Source: Wolfiporia cocos (lineage: Eukaryota; Basidiomycota; Agaricomycetes; Polyporales; Phaeolaceae). From it: a stretch of 64,000 nucleotides of DNA. A program made the position numbers and the translations under genes. The stretch's first letter is position 1; each line of letters begins with the position of its first letter. Below the pieces are notes generated by a model. That model ran no database searches. It saw nothing but the letters and a program-made list of their open reading frames with translations, and was not told the DNA's origin. Of the stretch, positions 1-10,343 are shown one piece after another. The DNA lies in assembly GCA_029448655.1 (NCBI GenBank), contig JACCLO010000011.1:2108001-2172000 (forward strand). Direction: 5' to 3'.

Positions 1-31
1 ACTCCCAGCCGCTGCGGGGCTGGTGTGTTCT

Positions 32-2023
32 TCACAGGACGTCTTCGAGACGTGTGGTTGGGGCGAGGGGAACTGAGATGGTCCCGACATTGGCGACGGT
101 GGTGGCGGGGGCCGAGGGTCCTGCTGAGCTTGAGTCAGCCGTCACTTCTTCCCAGATCGTTCGGGCACGATACGTCTTGCCATCCGCGGGGGGCGCCGAG
201 TACGGCTTCTTGCCAGAAGCCTGTCCCTTTCCACTACCCGAAGGAGCTGCCGGGCCCTTTCCAGAGCCGGCTGCTTCCTTCGCCCTTTCCATTTCGCGTC
301 GCTTTTCAGCGGGCACGAAAGTTCCAGCCGCTTTGTCTGCCGCCAGTTTGGGGCAGGTTAAATGCCAGTGACCCTTTTGCTTGCAGTAGGTGCAAGTTGC
401 ATCGGGGTTTGGCGCGGCGGGAGCGGATTTGGGTGCCTTTCCCTTGTCCTTCTTTTTCTCCGACTTCTTTGCAGAAGTGGAGGACGTCTCCTTCTTTTCG
501 GCAGGGGCCGAGTCCTTCTTGCCGGTCTTCTTGAAAATCGAGCCCTTGATCTTGTCAGGGTAAGACGTCTGATACATTTCGAGTGCGAAATCTATCAGAG
601 GCTCGATGTCGGTAGGGGCCTTGAAGAAGGGGGTCTTGCCGAGGACATTTAAGGTGTCCTTAACCTTTTCGGGGAGAGTCTCGGTGAATTCCCACACCAG
701 AGTCTCGTTGGCGGTTTCGGAGAGTCGGCCTAGGGTGCGGAATCGTTCGCAGTAATTGAAGTAGTTCGATTCTGCCAGTTCCTTGCCCTTGACGCCGTAG
801 TAGCCGCGAATTTCCTTCTTGGCTATCTCCTTATCCGTCATCTTCCCATATTGCACCATTACAGATTTGGTGAATTCCTCCCAGGTGCCGAGAGGTTCAC
901 CGTTTCCTGCCTTCTTGATGAGAGGCGAGAAAAATTTGTATGCGTCCCCTGTGACGCGGAAGAGGGCCGTGGTGATACGGTCATGGTCATTGTAGACCCT
1001 GAGCGTACCGAAGTACAGGCCCATCTTCTCCACCCATTCCTGTGCAGTCACCTTTCCAGATGACCCAGAGAATTCGGGGGGAGGGGGGATTTTCAGGTTT
1101 TGAGGCAGACCTGGAATCTGCGGGGCGACGGCTGCTGCAGCAGCGGCTGCAGCTTGTGCGGCGACGGCGGCCTCGGCTGCTCGGGTTTGAGCATTACCGG
1201 GGGCCGGTGTGGGTTCTTCCGGGGGCGTGCGGACGCCGGGAGGGTTGGGAACGGAGGGATTCTTGCGAATCCTCCGAAGTTCCTCGTCAACCTTCTCCAT
1301 GCGCTCTGCGAACGCATCCTCGAGGTCGTCAAGCCGGGACCGGTAGTCTTTCCGGAGCTGTTTCTCCATTTCGGAGAACTTGGCGGTGTACTCCTGCCGG
1401 AGTTCCTTGCCAAGGTCCACCATGGTGGACAACACCTCATTCCGGACCGAGTTGACTGCTTCGTGCAGCTCGTCTTGGGCCTTTTGTTCGACTGCCCTGG
1501 ATTGCCCAGCCAGGGAATCGATTCTGCCATGGATTCGCTCCAGGCGGGCGTGCACCATTCGGCCGAGGGTGTCGACCTTGTCGTGGCTGATTGCCGCACT
1601 TCGTTGTACGGCGGCATCGAAGATTGCCCCATGCAAGGGGGCATCCACCTTGTGTTGGTCCTCCTCTGGGAGGTATTCCTTGAGGCCTCTCTCGACCTCG
1701 GCGTTGGTTCGTCGTTCCGGTCCCGAGAATTCCATTTCCAGAGTGGTGACGGGCCCGATAGGGCGGGTTCGACGGGCCGGTGGATAGTCGGCAATGGGGG
1801 TGCCTGGGCGTGTGCCCATGGGGTTGGTCGGAGATTCCCTTTGTGGGGGAACGAATTCGGCCATTTCTTCTTCCTCTTCCTCTTCTTCTCCTTCGCTCAG
1901 ATGTTCTAAGGTCACCAGGTGCTGGGTTCCCGAGGGACCAGCTTCCGGGGTCACCGGGCCTTCTGAGCGGAGGCGCATCTTGCGGGGAGCGAGGGGGGTG
2001 CTAACGGAGGAGGTGGAAGACAT
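32..2023 (-). CDS. Gag of family A copy A0
   Basis: Structural nucleocapsid polyprotein, about 663 residues, intact. Order: acidic N-terminus, coiled-coil-like charged middle with an Ala-rich run, a retrotransposon Gag core (begins near the P-P-P-E-F-S-G motif), a Lys-rich linker, one zinc knuckle C-T-Y-C-K-Q-K-G-H-W-H-L-T-C (CX2CX4HX4C), and a basic tail. The start chosen is the ATG used in all three copies; an in-frame ATG 15 codons upstream (2068) exists only here. It lies ~150 nt after ORF1 on the same strand. Pol is expected in another frame overlapping its end, as in A1. Confidence 0.88.
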   Translation of the reverse strand: MSSTSSVSTPLAPRKMRLRSEGPVTPEAGPSGTQHLVTLEHLSEGEEEEEEEEMAEFVPPQRESPTNPMGTRPGTPIADYPPARRTRPIGPVTTLEMEFSGPERRTNAEVERGLKEYLPEEDQHKVDAPLHGAIFDAAVQRSAAISHDKVDTLGRMVHARLERIHGRIDSLAGQSRAVEQKAQDELHEAVNSVRNEVLSTMVDLGKELRQEYTAKFSEMEKQLRKDYRSRLDDLEDAFAERMEKVDEELRRIRKNPSVPNPPGVRTPPEEPTPAPGNAQTRAAEAAVAAQAAAAAAAAVAPQIPGLPQNLKIPPPPEFSGSSGKVTAQEWVEKMGLYFGTLRVYNDHDRITTALFRVTGDAYKFFSPLIKKAGNGEPLGTWEEFTKSVMVQYGKMTDKEIAKKEIRGYYGVKGKELAESNYFNYCERFRTLGRLSETANETLVWEFTETLPEKVKDTLNVLGKTPFFKAPTDIEPLIDFALEMYQTSYPDKIKGSIFKKTGKKDSAPAEKKETSSTSAKKSEKKKDKGKAPKSAPAAPNPDATCTYCKQKGHWHLTCPKLAADKAAGTFVPAEKRREMERAKEAAGSGKGPAAPSGSGKGQASGKKPYSAPPADGKTYRARTIWEEVTADSSSAGPSAPATTVANVGTISVPLAPTTRLEDVL

Positions 2024-2169
2024 TTTTGTGAATCTGTTTGTGACGAATGTTAGTTTCCGGTTACTCATTGTCTTAGATTCTTAAGAAGGGATTGGTTTGG
2101 AAAGCTGCAACTTTCGTTATAGATCACACTCGCACTCTATTTCAGAGTTAAAAGATGATAGTATTGCTA

Positions 2170-3093
2170 CTACACAATCGCGAGTATATCCTCTTCTACC
2201 GAAGTAGTTGAGGGCCCTGCCACCTTGTCAGGTGGTGTTACACCGAAGGCAAAAGTAATATGTAGCGCTACGCATTCTGCTACGATACGAGCCAAGTCCG
2301 TACGCCAATCCAAGAAGGAGATATTGCCGAGCTGTTTGCAATACTTTTTCATAATTCTCCAGTCTCTATTGGTGATCCTCCCCCGTCTCGCTCTATCCTT
2401 TACGTTATCCACCAAGTCCTCTAATTCTACTACCATAGCATGGAAACGCATGTCGTTTGCCATATGGAAACCTGGGTAATTAGGGGGGTGGTTGGCGAGA
2501 GGAGTGAGACGAGTGAGAGTGCCTTCTAGCATGGGAATAACTTGATCGCATGCTTGGAGAGGCTTCTTCTTCCCGAAGACGAGGGAAGGGTCGAGAATCT
2601 TGTGGTTGGCCGGAACGGAAGGTCCGGCCGCCGGGCTGGAGAGACGGAGGGCCAGTGAAGAAGTTGCTTGCTTGGCTTCCTTGGCGGCTTGTTTGGCGGC
2701 GATTCGCTTATTCAGCTTATCGCGGGCGAGCTTGAGCTTGTTGAGTTCGCGGAGTTCGATAAGGTTCTCCATGGCGGTAATGGAAGCGGCTAGCTTCTCT
2801 TCCTCTGTCCAGATACGCTTAGCGAGCGGAACTGGTTTGGGAGGTCGAGGAGCGGGTTTCCCAGCCTCAGCGATGTGCTTTGGCATGTGGACGGGAATCT
2901 CCCAGAGATGGAGCTTCCCGGTGTAGTCTTCCTTTACAGGAAGGGTGTACGTGACGTCCTCTGCCCGAGGAATGTCGGCGGTGTCGATGCGGCTGAGAAG
3001 AGACCGCTTTGCCGGCTTAACGTAGGGGGCAGTGGAGGAGCCACGAGTGCGACGGGTAACGCGGGGCATGATTCTAGAAAGTGCAGCTTTCAT
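2170..3093 (-). CDS. ORF1, unknown accessory protein before gag (A0, intact)
   Basis: A 307-residue protein between the leader and gag, present at the same place in all three family A copies. I do not recognise it. It has a very basic N-terminus rich in Arg/Thr/Ser, a Pro-rich stretch (residues ~90-100), a Lys/Ala/Glu-rich helix with coiled-coil character (~105-150), a Ser/Ala/Pro linker and a more globular C-terminal part ending near E-E-D-I-L-A-I-V. No zinc finger, signal peptide, membrane segment or enzyme motif is visible. In A1 it is broken by a 5-nt deletion and in A2 by LTR insertions. Amino-acid differences between copies are mostly conservative, which suggests it was a real protein. 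It could be a capsid cofactor or RNA-binding protein; that is a guess. Confidence 0.75.
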   Translation of the reverse strand: MKAALSRIMPRVTRRTRGSSTAPYVKPAKRSLLSRIDTADIPRAEDVTYTLPVKEDYTGKLHLWEIPVHMPKHIAEAGKPAPRPPKPVPLAKRIWTEEEKLAASITAMENLIELRELNKLKLARDKLNKRIAAKQAAKEAKQATSSLALRLSSPAAGPSVPANHKILDPSLVFGKKKPLQACDQVIPMLEGTLTRLTPLANHPPNYPGFHMANDMRFHAMVVELEDLVDNVKDRARRGRITNRDWRIMKKYCKQLGNISFLDWRTDLARIVAECVALHITFAFGVTPPDKVAGPSTTSVEEDILAIV

Positions 3094-4091
3094 GAGAAAC
3101 GAAGTTTCCCAGTGATACGTCCAAGAACAGGAATGAAAGGGTTTATGTAAGGTAGGGTAGTGGACTCCTTTTCAGGAGCAAAGAAGGTGTACTACGGGGC
3201 ATAATTACTCTTATGTTGCGCGCAAACCCTGTGCCGAGACGGCGCGGATATTCGCATGACCCTAACGGTCAGAGGCGCCGACTCCAGGGGTAGAGTTGCT
3301 GACTGCCAGGCCGGTTCCTGGGTCAGATGATTGGGAATCGGATACACGACACCGCCCCGGAGGGACGATGCCGGAAAGTGGCTGGGATTTTACATCCCTT
3401 AGCCTGTCCATGCTTCAACAATGAGGTTGCCGTCTACAGACTATCACGGGGACTTTTTCAGGACATTGGAATACCATCGCGTCCACAGGTAAGTGGATTA
3501 GCCCTAAGGCGCGCAAGTGTACCCCTTTGCCCTATTTGACCCCATGACGTGCACGCCGAACTGCCCGGAGGACTTATGTTTTGTGGCTACCGCACTTGTC
3601 CTTTGGCAGGATTATCCGAAGATGATCCCCCTCACTGCTTTTCCCATGACGGGTTCAAAGCAGGGCCCTTACGCCTGGGCGGCGGCTTTGGAAAATTCCC
3701 ATGCCATCATAATGATGACCCTGTGGATAGCGATGGGGCGCTGAACAGCGCTTGCCATGGCAGGGGGTTGGGCGCACACGGGCAGACCGTCCCCTTTTTT
3801 CCACAGGCGGGTCTTAACCGCTCACAGTCCAAGCTTGTCAGCGAGGACCATGTCTCCTTGACCCTGGAGTCCGGGTTAGGTAGGCCTCCTGCCTAAAAAG
3901 GCGGTGTGGCTTCCCTGGTTGCCAATCCTCTGCCGAGGATGGCGATGTATCCCCCAGATCTCAACTATCACCCCAATCGCCTTGTCAGGCAGAAAGGGAT
4001 GTGCGCAGCAACGAGCAATATACCCCTGTAGGATAGAAACCCAGGCCCAAGCGCAAGCGCAAGGGCGGGGGTAGGGGGAGATTTGTTCTTA
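3094..4091 (-). other. Untranslated leader of A0
   Basis: About 1 kb GC-rich leader between the 5' LTR and ORF1. Short open frames here are not conserved as protein. It shares blocks with the leaders of A1, A2 and the non-autonomous element C (for example around T-T-T-T-T-A-G-C-C-C-T-G-A-T-G-T-G-A-C in the sense strand of the other copies) and small hairpins of the CTGAMAAG type. Length and conservation suggest roles in packaging, dimerisation or internal initiation; this is inference. Confidence 0.6.
4079..4089 (-). promoter_or_regulatory. Self-primer binding site of A0
   Basis: AGAACAAATCT on the minus strand, 2 nt inside the 5' LTR end, is the exact reverse complement of the LTR sequence at 4214-4224 just after the TATA box. 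No match to a tRNA 3' end was recognised. Confidence 0.7.
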
Positions 4092-4789
4092 TGACACAAA
4101 CTAGTTGTGGGACTCACTCTATAACCTTGTTAAGCGACTTGAAGTAGTTGCTGGAGGTTGGTGAGGATACTAGTAGGCACAAGCAGAGATGATATGTGAC
4201 TGTGCGAATGCAGAGAACAAATCTAAGGCTTATCCGCAGTGATAGCCCTACTTATATACATGCATTGTTTGGTTACCAGTAAGGGAGCCAAACATGAAGA
4301 CGGTCTGTGCGCAGACATAACTAATACAGCAAAGTCGTAAACTACAGTAGACCATGTGCGCCGGTAATGGCCGCACCAGTAAGAAACGTTGTTAGGACCG
4401 TAGGTCCGTGTTGTGGAAGTGGCGTTGCTACGTTAGTAAGCCATGCACGTGATAACTATATACCGATATCGGGATATGAGTAATACTAAGGGCATTGGCA
4501 TGTGATAACGAGCGGGCCGCTTATCCAATTGTAGTGACATAACCCGATAACGGGATATGAGTACAGCGCGTGACACCGGAGGTTAGTCCGCTGAGTCATT
4601 GACGCGTACAAACGTGTTATGTACGTGTTGTTATGACAAGTGGACGTATACCGCGTTGTGTACGTGTTGTTTGGTTGCGTGTACGTGTAGACGGGCGCTT
4701 AGCAGCGTAAACGTCTACAAGGTCGTAGAAATACCAGATAAATAGGTAAAAATACGGGAAAAATATTGGCATGTCCCAAATCTGTGACA
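4092..4789 (-). repeat. 5' LTR of A0 (family A)
   Basis: 698 bp, closely similar to the A1 and A2 LTRs. It starts TGTCACAGATTTGGGACATG and ends ...GTGTCA when read on the minus strand. It contains the TATA-type promoter and transcript start region. The bases after its right end (GTAAT, 4790-4794) would be one half of the target duplication. Confidence 0.92.
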
Positions 4790-4870
4790 GTAATTACATG
4801 CGCTGCTTTCTCGGAGGGTAAGACCGTGGGCTTCCCTCCTAGGCAAAATCCTGTTCTTCTACGAGCTGTG
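4790..4870 (-). pseudogene. Family B gag, distal fragment
   Basis: Short stretch of the family B element left between the A0 LTR and the S LTR at 4871. With the S LTR and one copy of its CTGTG duplication removed, it joins directly to the gag sequence at 5433. No complete domain. Confidence 0.5.
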
Positions 4871-5427
4871 TGTCACAGAATTCCCAGTGGGGGGTTCTAC
4901 ATTCCTTCGCTCACGGTATTATAGGCGCCGCTAGGTGCGCGCGCGCTTCCCTGATCCTCAGCTACCTCCAGCGCTCGTCCAGGACTCTATTTAGATCATC
5001 TGACCATAGGTTAGCGCTGTAGGGTAGCGCGCACCTTAGGTACTCACGTTAGGGTCACACAAGTACATACGTCATGGTAGTTACATTCATGTGCTCTCTT
5101 AGTTACGGCGCACAGGCCCATACTTTAGGGCAGCCATTACTGGCCAACTCCCCATGTATAAGTACGACAAGATGAGGACTTACATCCTCATCTTTAGGAT
5201 TCTCGGCAACTGAGCCTCTGGCTCCTCTCTTGCATTCTGCCTGTGTGCGACTCTGCCCCGGGGGCCCTCTCTGACTTGCTTGACTGTGTACAGCCTCGAC
5301 GCGTCGACTTAGGAGTTCCCCCATGGGATACAGCCGACGTCGCCGTTGCAACTTGTCACACAGCCTTGTAAGGCTTATAGGGACTCCCCTGTAGCCAGGG
5401 TCCCACAGATGTTGTAAGTCTGTGTCA
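4871..5427 (+). mobile_element. Solo LTR, family S, with target duplication
   Basis: 557 bp from TGTCACAG to CTGTGTCA, flanked by the perfect 5-bp duplication CTGTG (4866-4870 and 5428-5432). It has a TATA-like CATGTATAAG followed by the hairpin AGATGAGGA-CTTACA-TCCTCATCT (5170-5193) and ends with the terminal hairpin CACAGAT...GTCTGTG. Inserted into family B gag. A small open frame inside it is not a gene. Confidence 0.88.
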
Positions 5428-5432
5428 CTGTG

Positions 5433-7220
5433 CTAGGAGCTCGGGGTTCTTGGCTTTCAGGGCCCTAATTGCTGTGACCGCTCTGTTCGTGGTGATGTAT
5501 TCAGTCTCTTCTTCTGAGACTTCTTCGATGCGAGCTTCTTGCTCGGCTTCTTCTTCCTCGGTCTTTCGAGTGGTCCGCCTAGGGCAAGCTGGCTTCCTTG
5601 GCCTTTTCGGGCAGTCTCGCGACATATGCCCTGGCTGATGACAGGTGAAACACTTTCCCTTCTTGATGTGATTGTCCCTTTCCTGGGTGGTCATTCGATC
5701 TACATCCATCGCATTTGGATCTTTCGGTGCGGTTGTCTGTGGAGCACTAGTGCGTCCGTTATTCTGGTTTGAGGCTTGCCAAGCCTTTTTCTTGACAAAC
5801 GGTTTATCCCGTTTCAAGAATATCTTGTACGTATTTTCATAGTACGAGGCAGCGGACTGCCATTCATCAATGGTCGCTGGTAGCGGCCGAACGCCGATGA
5901 TGTATCGGGTCGTATGTTCGGGTAACCCTTTTTCGAATAGGGTTATAAGCAGCGCGTTTCCATCCGCGCTGTATCGATCGTACTGGGCCTTCCCGGCCAA
6001 GTTATTGAATTCGGTGATGTAGTCATCGATGTCTTTCCTGTCCTGGGTTACGTCCAGGATTTTCTTCCGCGCCTTCTGTACTTCTTCGATGGCTCCGAAG
6101 GCTTTTTGGAAGTCTGCGTCAAACTGTGCAAGACTAGGCGGGAAGAATCGTTTCGTCTGGGGGTTCGTATAAACCCGATGATAGTTCTGTTTCCATTGGC
6201 CCTTGTTCGAAATATAAGAGAGGATAAAGATCACTCTCTGAACGTCGTTCTGGAACGACGTTTCGTACATCGTAAACCAGGAATTGCACTGGTTTATGAA
6301 GTTCTGCATGTCGGATCGTTCCCCATCGAATACGTCCAGGGGATTGATCTTTATCATCGGGGGTCGGTAATACGGGTTCGGCGCCGGAGGTTGAGGCTGC
6401 GGCGCATTCGGTGGTGGAGGTCTTCCTCCTCCCGGGTATCCTCCACCCGGGTTTCCTGGGTTTCCTCTGGGTTTCCTCCTCCAGGGTTTCCTCCTCCGGG
6501 GTTCACGGGGATTCCTCCTCCGAGTCCTCCAGGAGGGGGGGTATTCCCTCCTCCAAGTCCGAAGTTTCCTCCCAATCCTCCTCCGCTTGTATTTGCGGAG
6601 GTTCGTCCAAATAGGCCTGAAGGCCATGTTCCTGGGTTTGTTGTTCCCATTCCTCCGCTTGGGCTAGTCCAAGACGGATTTCCTCTGCAACCCATTCCGG
6701 GTGCGTTCTGTGGGGGGCTTCCAAAGAGGTTTGCTCCTCCAGCCATAGACCCAATCCCACTCTGCGCAAAAGCAGATATAAATCCTGGAGGGTCCTGTCC
6801 TCCGGTCTGGCTGTCATCTGTTCCTGTAAAGTTTCCAGGATTTCTCCCATCATCTCCGATGCGCTCAATTCCTGCCATTCCTGTGGCGCCCGAAGGCTGA
6901 TTCGTATTTCCATCGGCATCGGAGGTTCTGTTGATGGTTTCGGTTTCGTTTTCGGTCAATGTCGTGGTTGACATCGGAGGGATTTCTCCGAATCGTTCGA
7001 ACGCTTCACACGTTATTTCCCAAGCGGTCGTTCCTGCGGAGGGGTATACTTGTACCCACTTCGATGCCCTATCTTCTCTGGGGATGACAACAATTCCTCC
7101 GCGGTTACGGAAGGCTCCAATGGTGTCAGTCCACTCGTATCGGTTGAGTCTGTAGACTCCCTGAATGTCCTCGGGCAAGAGTTCAATCAGTTGTGCTGGG
7201 AATTCTGGTCCAAATATCAT
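5433..7220 (-). pseudogene. Gag of family B gypsy element (frameshifted, interrupted)
   Basis: Gag read from ATG at 7220, only 46 nt after the B LTR. The N-terminal ~250 residues end in a Gly/Pro/Asn-rich region; the frame then shifts near 6450-6500, where repeats of the Gly-Gly-Asn-Pro type make slippage easy. The second frame holds a Gag core (I-N-P-L-D-V-F-D-G ... W), the A-M-D-V-D linker common in fungal gypsy Gag proteins and the zinc knuckle C-F-T-C-H-Q-P-G-H-M-S-R-D-C (CX2CX4HX4C), then an acidic tail. The 3' end is cut by the S LTR and A0. It is dead as protein. Confidence 0.8.
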
Positions 7221-7254
7221 GTGCCCTTGCACCGTGATAGGTGAGGGGGTGATA

Positions 7255-7265
7255 AGCTCGACCTT
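7255..7265 (-). promoter_or_regulatory. Self-primer binding site of family B
   Basis: AAGGTCGAGCT (minus strand), 1 nt after the LTR end, is complementary over 11 nt to the region just after the LTR TATA box (seen at 32807-32817 in the other copy). It has the same placement as in families A and C. Confidence 0.6.
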
Positions 7266-7266
7266 C

Positions 7267-7976
7267 TGTTACGGGTCGAATACCCGTTCGTATATTCGAG
7301 TCGCGAATATAGATCGTTCTTCTGCACGTAGGCACGTCGCCGTATGCAAGGCAAATACTCGTTAGATGCCTTCGGGTCCTAAGTGAAGTCCTTAGGAGAT
7401 CGGTTAATATCCAATACGCGTTAGAGGATATAATCTGTTCAAGTGCAAGTCGAATAGAATATAAGACTCGCCTAAGTCCGAGAAGTCAGTGTGCACTTCG
7501 AGGACTTAGTCGTTCGATTGCTCGAGTGAGAAATACTGAGCGTAGTTTCCTACGTTTGAGAACGAGTATAAGACTTCTTGTTTATACAACAAGGTCGAGC
7601 TGAAGAGCTTCGACAATAAGTACATGAGCTTTTATACTACGCTAAGTTTCAGGGGTCAAGTTCGTCCCAGATGTCACCGCTACTATCTACGCTATAGTAC
7701 CAAACGTTTGATAAGTATGTAGTGATATGTCTGAAACGATGGATAGAAATGATGATGGCGGTTGAACGCCATCTGTCAGCTAACGAATGATAAACATGAA
7801 ACGGGGACAGAGTTGGATCTGTCAAAAGTGAAACATGCCCTACATGTTAATACAACTGGGGATACGCCCAGTAGAGTCACGAGTAGCCAGGGGGTTGGTT
7901 GTGCAACAAGTCCCTGTATCGTATTTGCCCGATGGTGAGTTCTGTCGATATTCGAAAAATTAAAATAACCGTAACA
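7267..7976 (-). repeat. 5' LTR of family B element
   Basis: 710 bp, minus orientation, TGTTACGG...CCGTAACA ends. The same LTR is at 32433-33142. It is the 5' LTR of the B gag to its left. Just inside it, the minus-strand sequence AAGGTCGAGCT is the exact complement of AGCTCGACCTT, which lies 35 nt after the TATA box of the LTR. On its right it abuts family A integrase sequence, so B inserted into an older A copy. Confidence 0.88.
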
Positions 7977-8755
7977 AGAGGACCGCAATTCGCTTCCGAG
8001 CTATTCAAGGGATGGTGCGAACAATTGGGAATTCAGAGGTCGATGACAACCGCCTATCACCCGCAAGCAGATGGCCAGACGGAGAGAATCAACCAGATTC
8101 TAGAACAATACCTGCGATGTTACATCGACGTTATCCAAAAAGATAACTGGGTGTTCTATCTCCCCACGGCAGAATTTGCGTACAACAACGTGGCTAGCGA
8201 GACAATAAAGAATAGTCCATTCTTTGTCGAACTAGGAAGGCACCCCAATGCAGGACCTGCGGATTTGAAACCGACGCAATACTCGGATTTAAATCAATTC
8301 GCTTACGCCAGATGGTCAGCACAGGAACAGGCTAAGGCAGCAATGAAATTAGCTGCTGAACGCTGGTCTTGGTACTATGATCAACACAAGCGCTCGGTAC
8401 CGTTTTTAAGTCGGCGACAAAGTACTCGTTGACGCCCGTAGCTGGCAAGACTCCGAAAGAAGTCTTAGTCCACGCTATTTGGGACCATTTAAGATAATTG
8501 AACAATTATCTCCGGTCACCTTTAGGGTACACATGGACGAGCAATACAGGGCTTATCACCCCGTATTCCACGCTTCCAAGTTGGTTATGTACAAGGACCC
8601 TGTGCATCAGAAGAAACCAGAGCCTCAACCAGAAATGGTCGACGGCGAGGAACTATGGGAAGTCGAGAAGATTTTAGATCATCGCCTCCGCGCAGGAAGA
8701 ATTGAATACAGAATCCGATGGAAAGGATTTGGTATCAATGACAACTCCTGGGTAC
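7977..8755 (+). pseudogene. Family A pol fragment: integrase core end and chromodomain
   Basis: Remnant of an older family A copy. It begins after the second catalytic Asp of the integrase (R-G-P-Q-F), contains A-Y-H-P-Q-A-D-G-Q-T-E-R-I-N with the catalytic Glu, has a one-base frameshift near 8405, and ends inside the chromodomain (E-E-L-W-E-V-E-K-I-L ... R-W-K-G-F) where the old C LTR inserted. Compared with A1 most changes are silent. Left part cut by family B, right part by family C. Confidence 0.85.
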
Positions 8756-9235
8756 TGACACAGAACGCTCTGTGGGACTCACCAAGCCTGTATCCTATAG
8801 TACAAGGCGACTTGGGGAGGTAGAACACTCAGGTGCAGCAGGGATAGTGGAGGTATCTTCTACGGCGGACGCCGAGAAGAATAGAACTAAAGTTAAAGAG
8901 CGCTTGGCTCCTACTTATATACATGTGTGCGGGAAGGTCACGTGCTACTAGCTAGCTATGTCCTTACCGGGTTATGTGGCTTTGCCAAGTGGCGAAGCTT
9001 ATCTTATCTAATGTTTTAGGACTCTCTATCTACAATGGCCGTGGTAGGCCCTAATGGCCGAACCAATCGTAAGAGAGGGATTATGTCTTATTGTTGTGAT
9101 AACGCGGGCGCAGCCCGGGTATAGGAGAAGCCGGTTGCCGGATACCGTGAGGTATAATGGCGATTGGCCGTGCTTCGTTGGATGACCAAGGCGAGACGCC
9201 GAGGTCGTTATGCCATTGGACGGGAAGTACCGTGG
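8756..9235 (-). repeat. Old family C LTR, left piece (split by element C)
   Basis: Begins TGACACAG directly after the family A chromodomain sequence and is the reverse complement of the 3' half of the C LTR, with many differences. It is interrupted at CGTGG by the young C element and continues at 15303. It is the LTR at the gag-less 3' end of an old inverted C copy. Confidence 0.8.
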
Positions 9236-10330
9236 TGTCACAGATTTATCTGGGGCTTACAGCATTTTTCCTACGATTATAGCAATTTACCTGGGATTTA
9301 TACGTCTACCTACAAGTTATCTACGGGTTAACTCCCATTGCCACCACGACAAGCTCTTAACTGGGCTTATCACCACATGACCAGCTTACATAACGCTACG
9401 GCACCTTCCGGTCCAATAGCATAGTTACAGCTACGTCATACAGGTCTCGCCCGTCAGAGCAAGACCAGCCACGTCATAGATCTTAGATCATAATGATAGG
9501 CCGAGCGCGGCACGCTCGCATAATAATGTCCACATGTACAAACAGTGCCTCGCGGCCTTGTACTATTGGGTCGGCCTTCCCGGCTTCCCATTGCCATAAG
9601 ATCCTTGATCACAATGGCACCTCAGGCGCGCCACGCCTTCGCATAATAATGGCAACACGGCCAAATAGCACTATATTAGCATCAAGGCAATATCGCTATA
9701 GGCTCGGCCTTCTCGGCCATCCCACGGACTCGGCGTTCTCCAAGTCCCGGGCTTCTGCCATCACGGCGTTGCCCAAACACCGGTCCTCGCCTCACGGCTA
9801 AGACCACCATATGTTCCGGTAACCTTCCGGACCGGACATATCATATGCTACGGTGCCTACTGGCCCAATAGCATTACGACCTCGGCGCTCCGCCTTGGTC
9901 AGCATCCGATGACCGGCCAATCGCCATTATACCTCACGGTATCCGGCAACCGGCATCCCTTATACCCGGGCTGCGCCCGTCTTCACATGTCCATCTAACG
10001 ATGAGACCACACACTCTCTATTTTACCATTGGCCCGGCCATTACCGGCGGGCCACGGCCTTTGTAGAGTAGTCATACCACTTGGTCGCCCTTATGGCAAC
10101 CAAGCCCACATTCCTTATCGGGCATGTACTATACAGTAGCACATGACCCGTTATATATGTGTATATAAGTAGGGCCTTGACGGCCTATAAACCCTAGTTC
10201 TATTCTTCTCGGCGTGCGCCGTAGAAGAACCTTCCACCTACTACCGTGCCTGATAACCTCTTCCTCACCTAAGTCGCCTAGTTCATCGCAGGATACTGGC
10301 TTGGTGAGTCCCACAGAGCCATCTGTGTCA
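9236..10330 (+). repeat. 5' LTR of element C
   Basis: 1095 bp, TGTCACAG...CTGTGTCA. TATA box TATATAAG near 10162; transcript start region AGTTCTATTCTT at 10196-10207, 34 nt downstream. The 3' end forms the hairpin CACAGA-GCCA-TCTGTG. The 102-codon frame inside both LTRs is not a gene. Confidence 0.93.
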
Positions 10331-10331
10331 T

Positions 10332-10343
10332 AAGAATAGAACT
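10332..10343 (+). promoter_or_regulatory. Self-primer binding site of element C
   Basis: AAGAATAGAACT, 1 nt after the LTR, pairs over 12 nt with AGTTCTATTCTT at 10196-10207 at the expected transcript 5' end. The sequence differs from the family A site, and the LTR partner differs with it. Confidence 0.72.

Larger units (their letters stand above)
1..4789 (-). mobile_element. Family A Ty3/gypsy element copy A0 (5' part)
   Basis: A family A chromovirus in reverse orientation: 5' LTR (4092-4789), primer-binding site, leader, ORF1, then gag; pol lies beyond the left edge of the window. Its right end is followed by family B gag sequence, so A0 inserted into a B element. The target duplication cannot be checked because the other end is outside. 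A0 is the only copy here with an unbroken ORF1. Confidence 0.9.

Noticed and set aside
9493..9801. 102-codon frame, repeated identically at 14460-14768
   Set aside because: It lies inside the two LTRs of element C, so its identity reflects LTR identity; composition and lack of any known motif do not support a protein.
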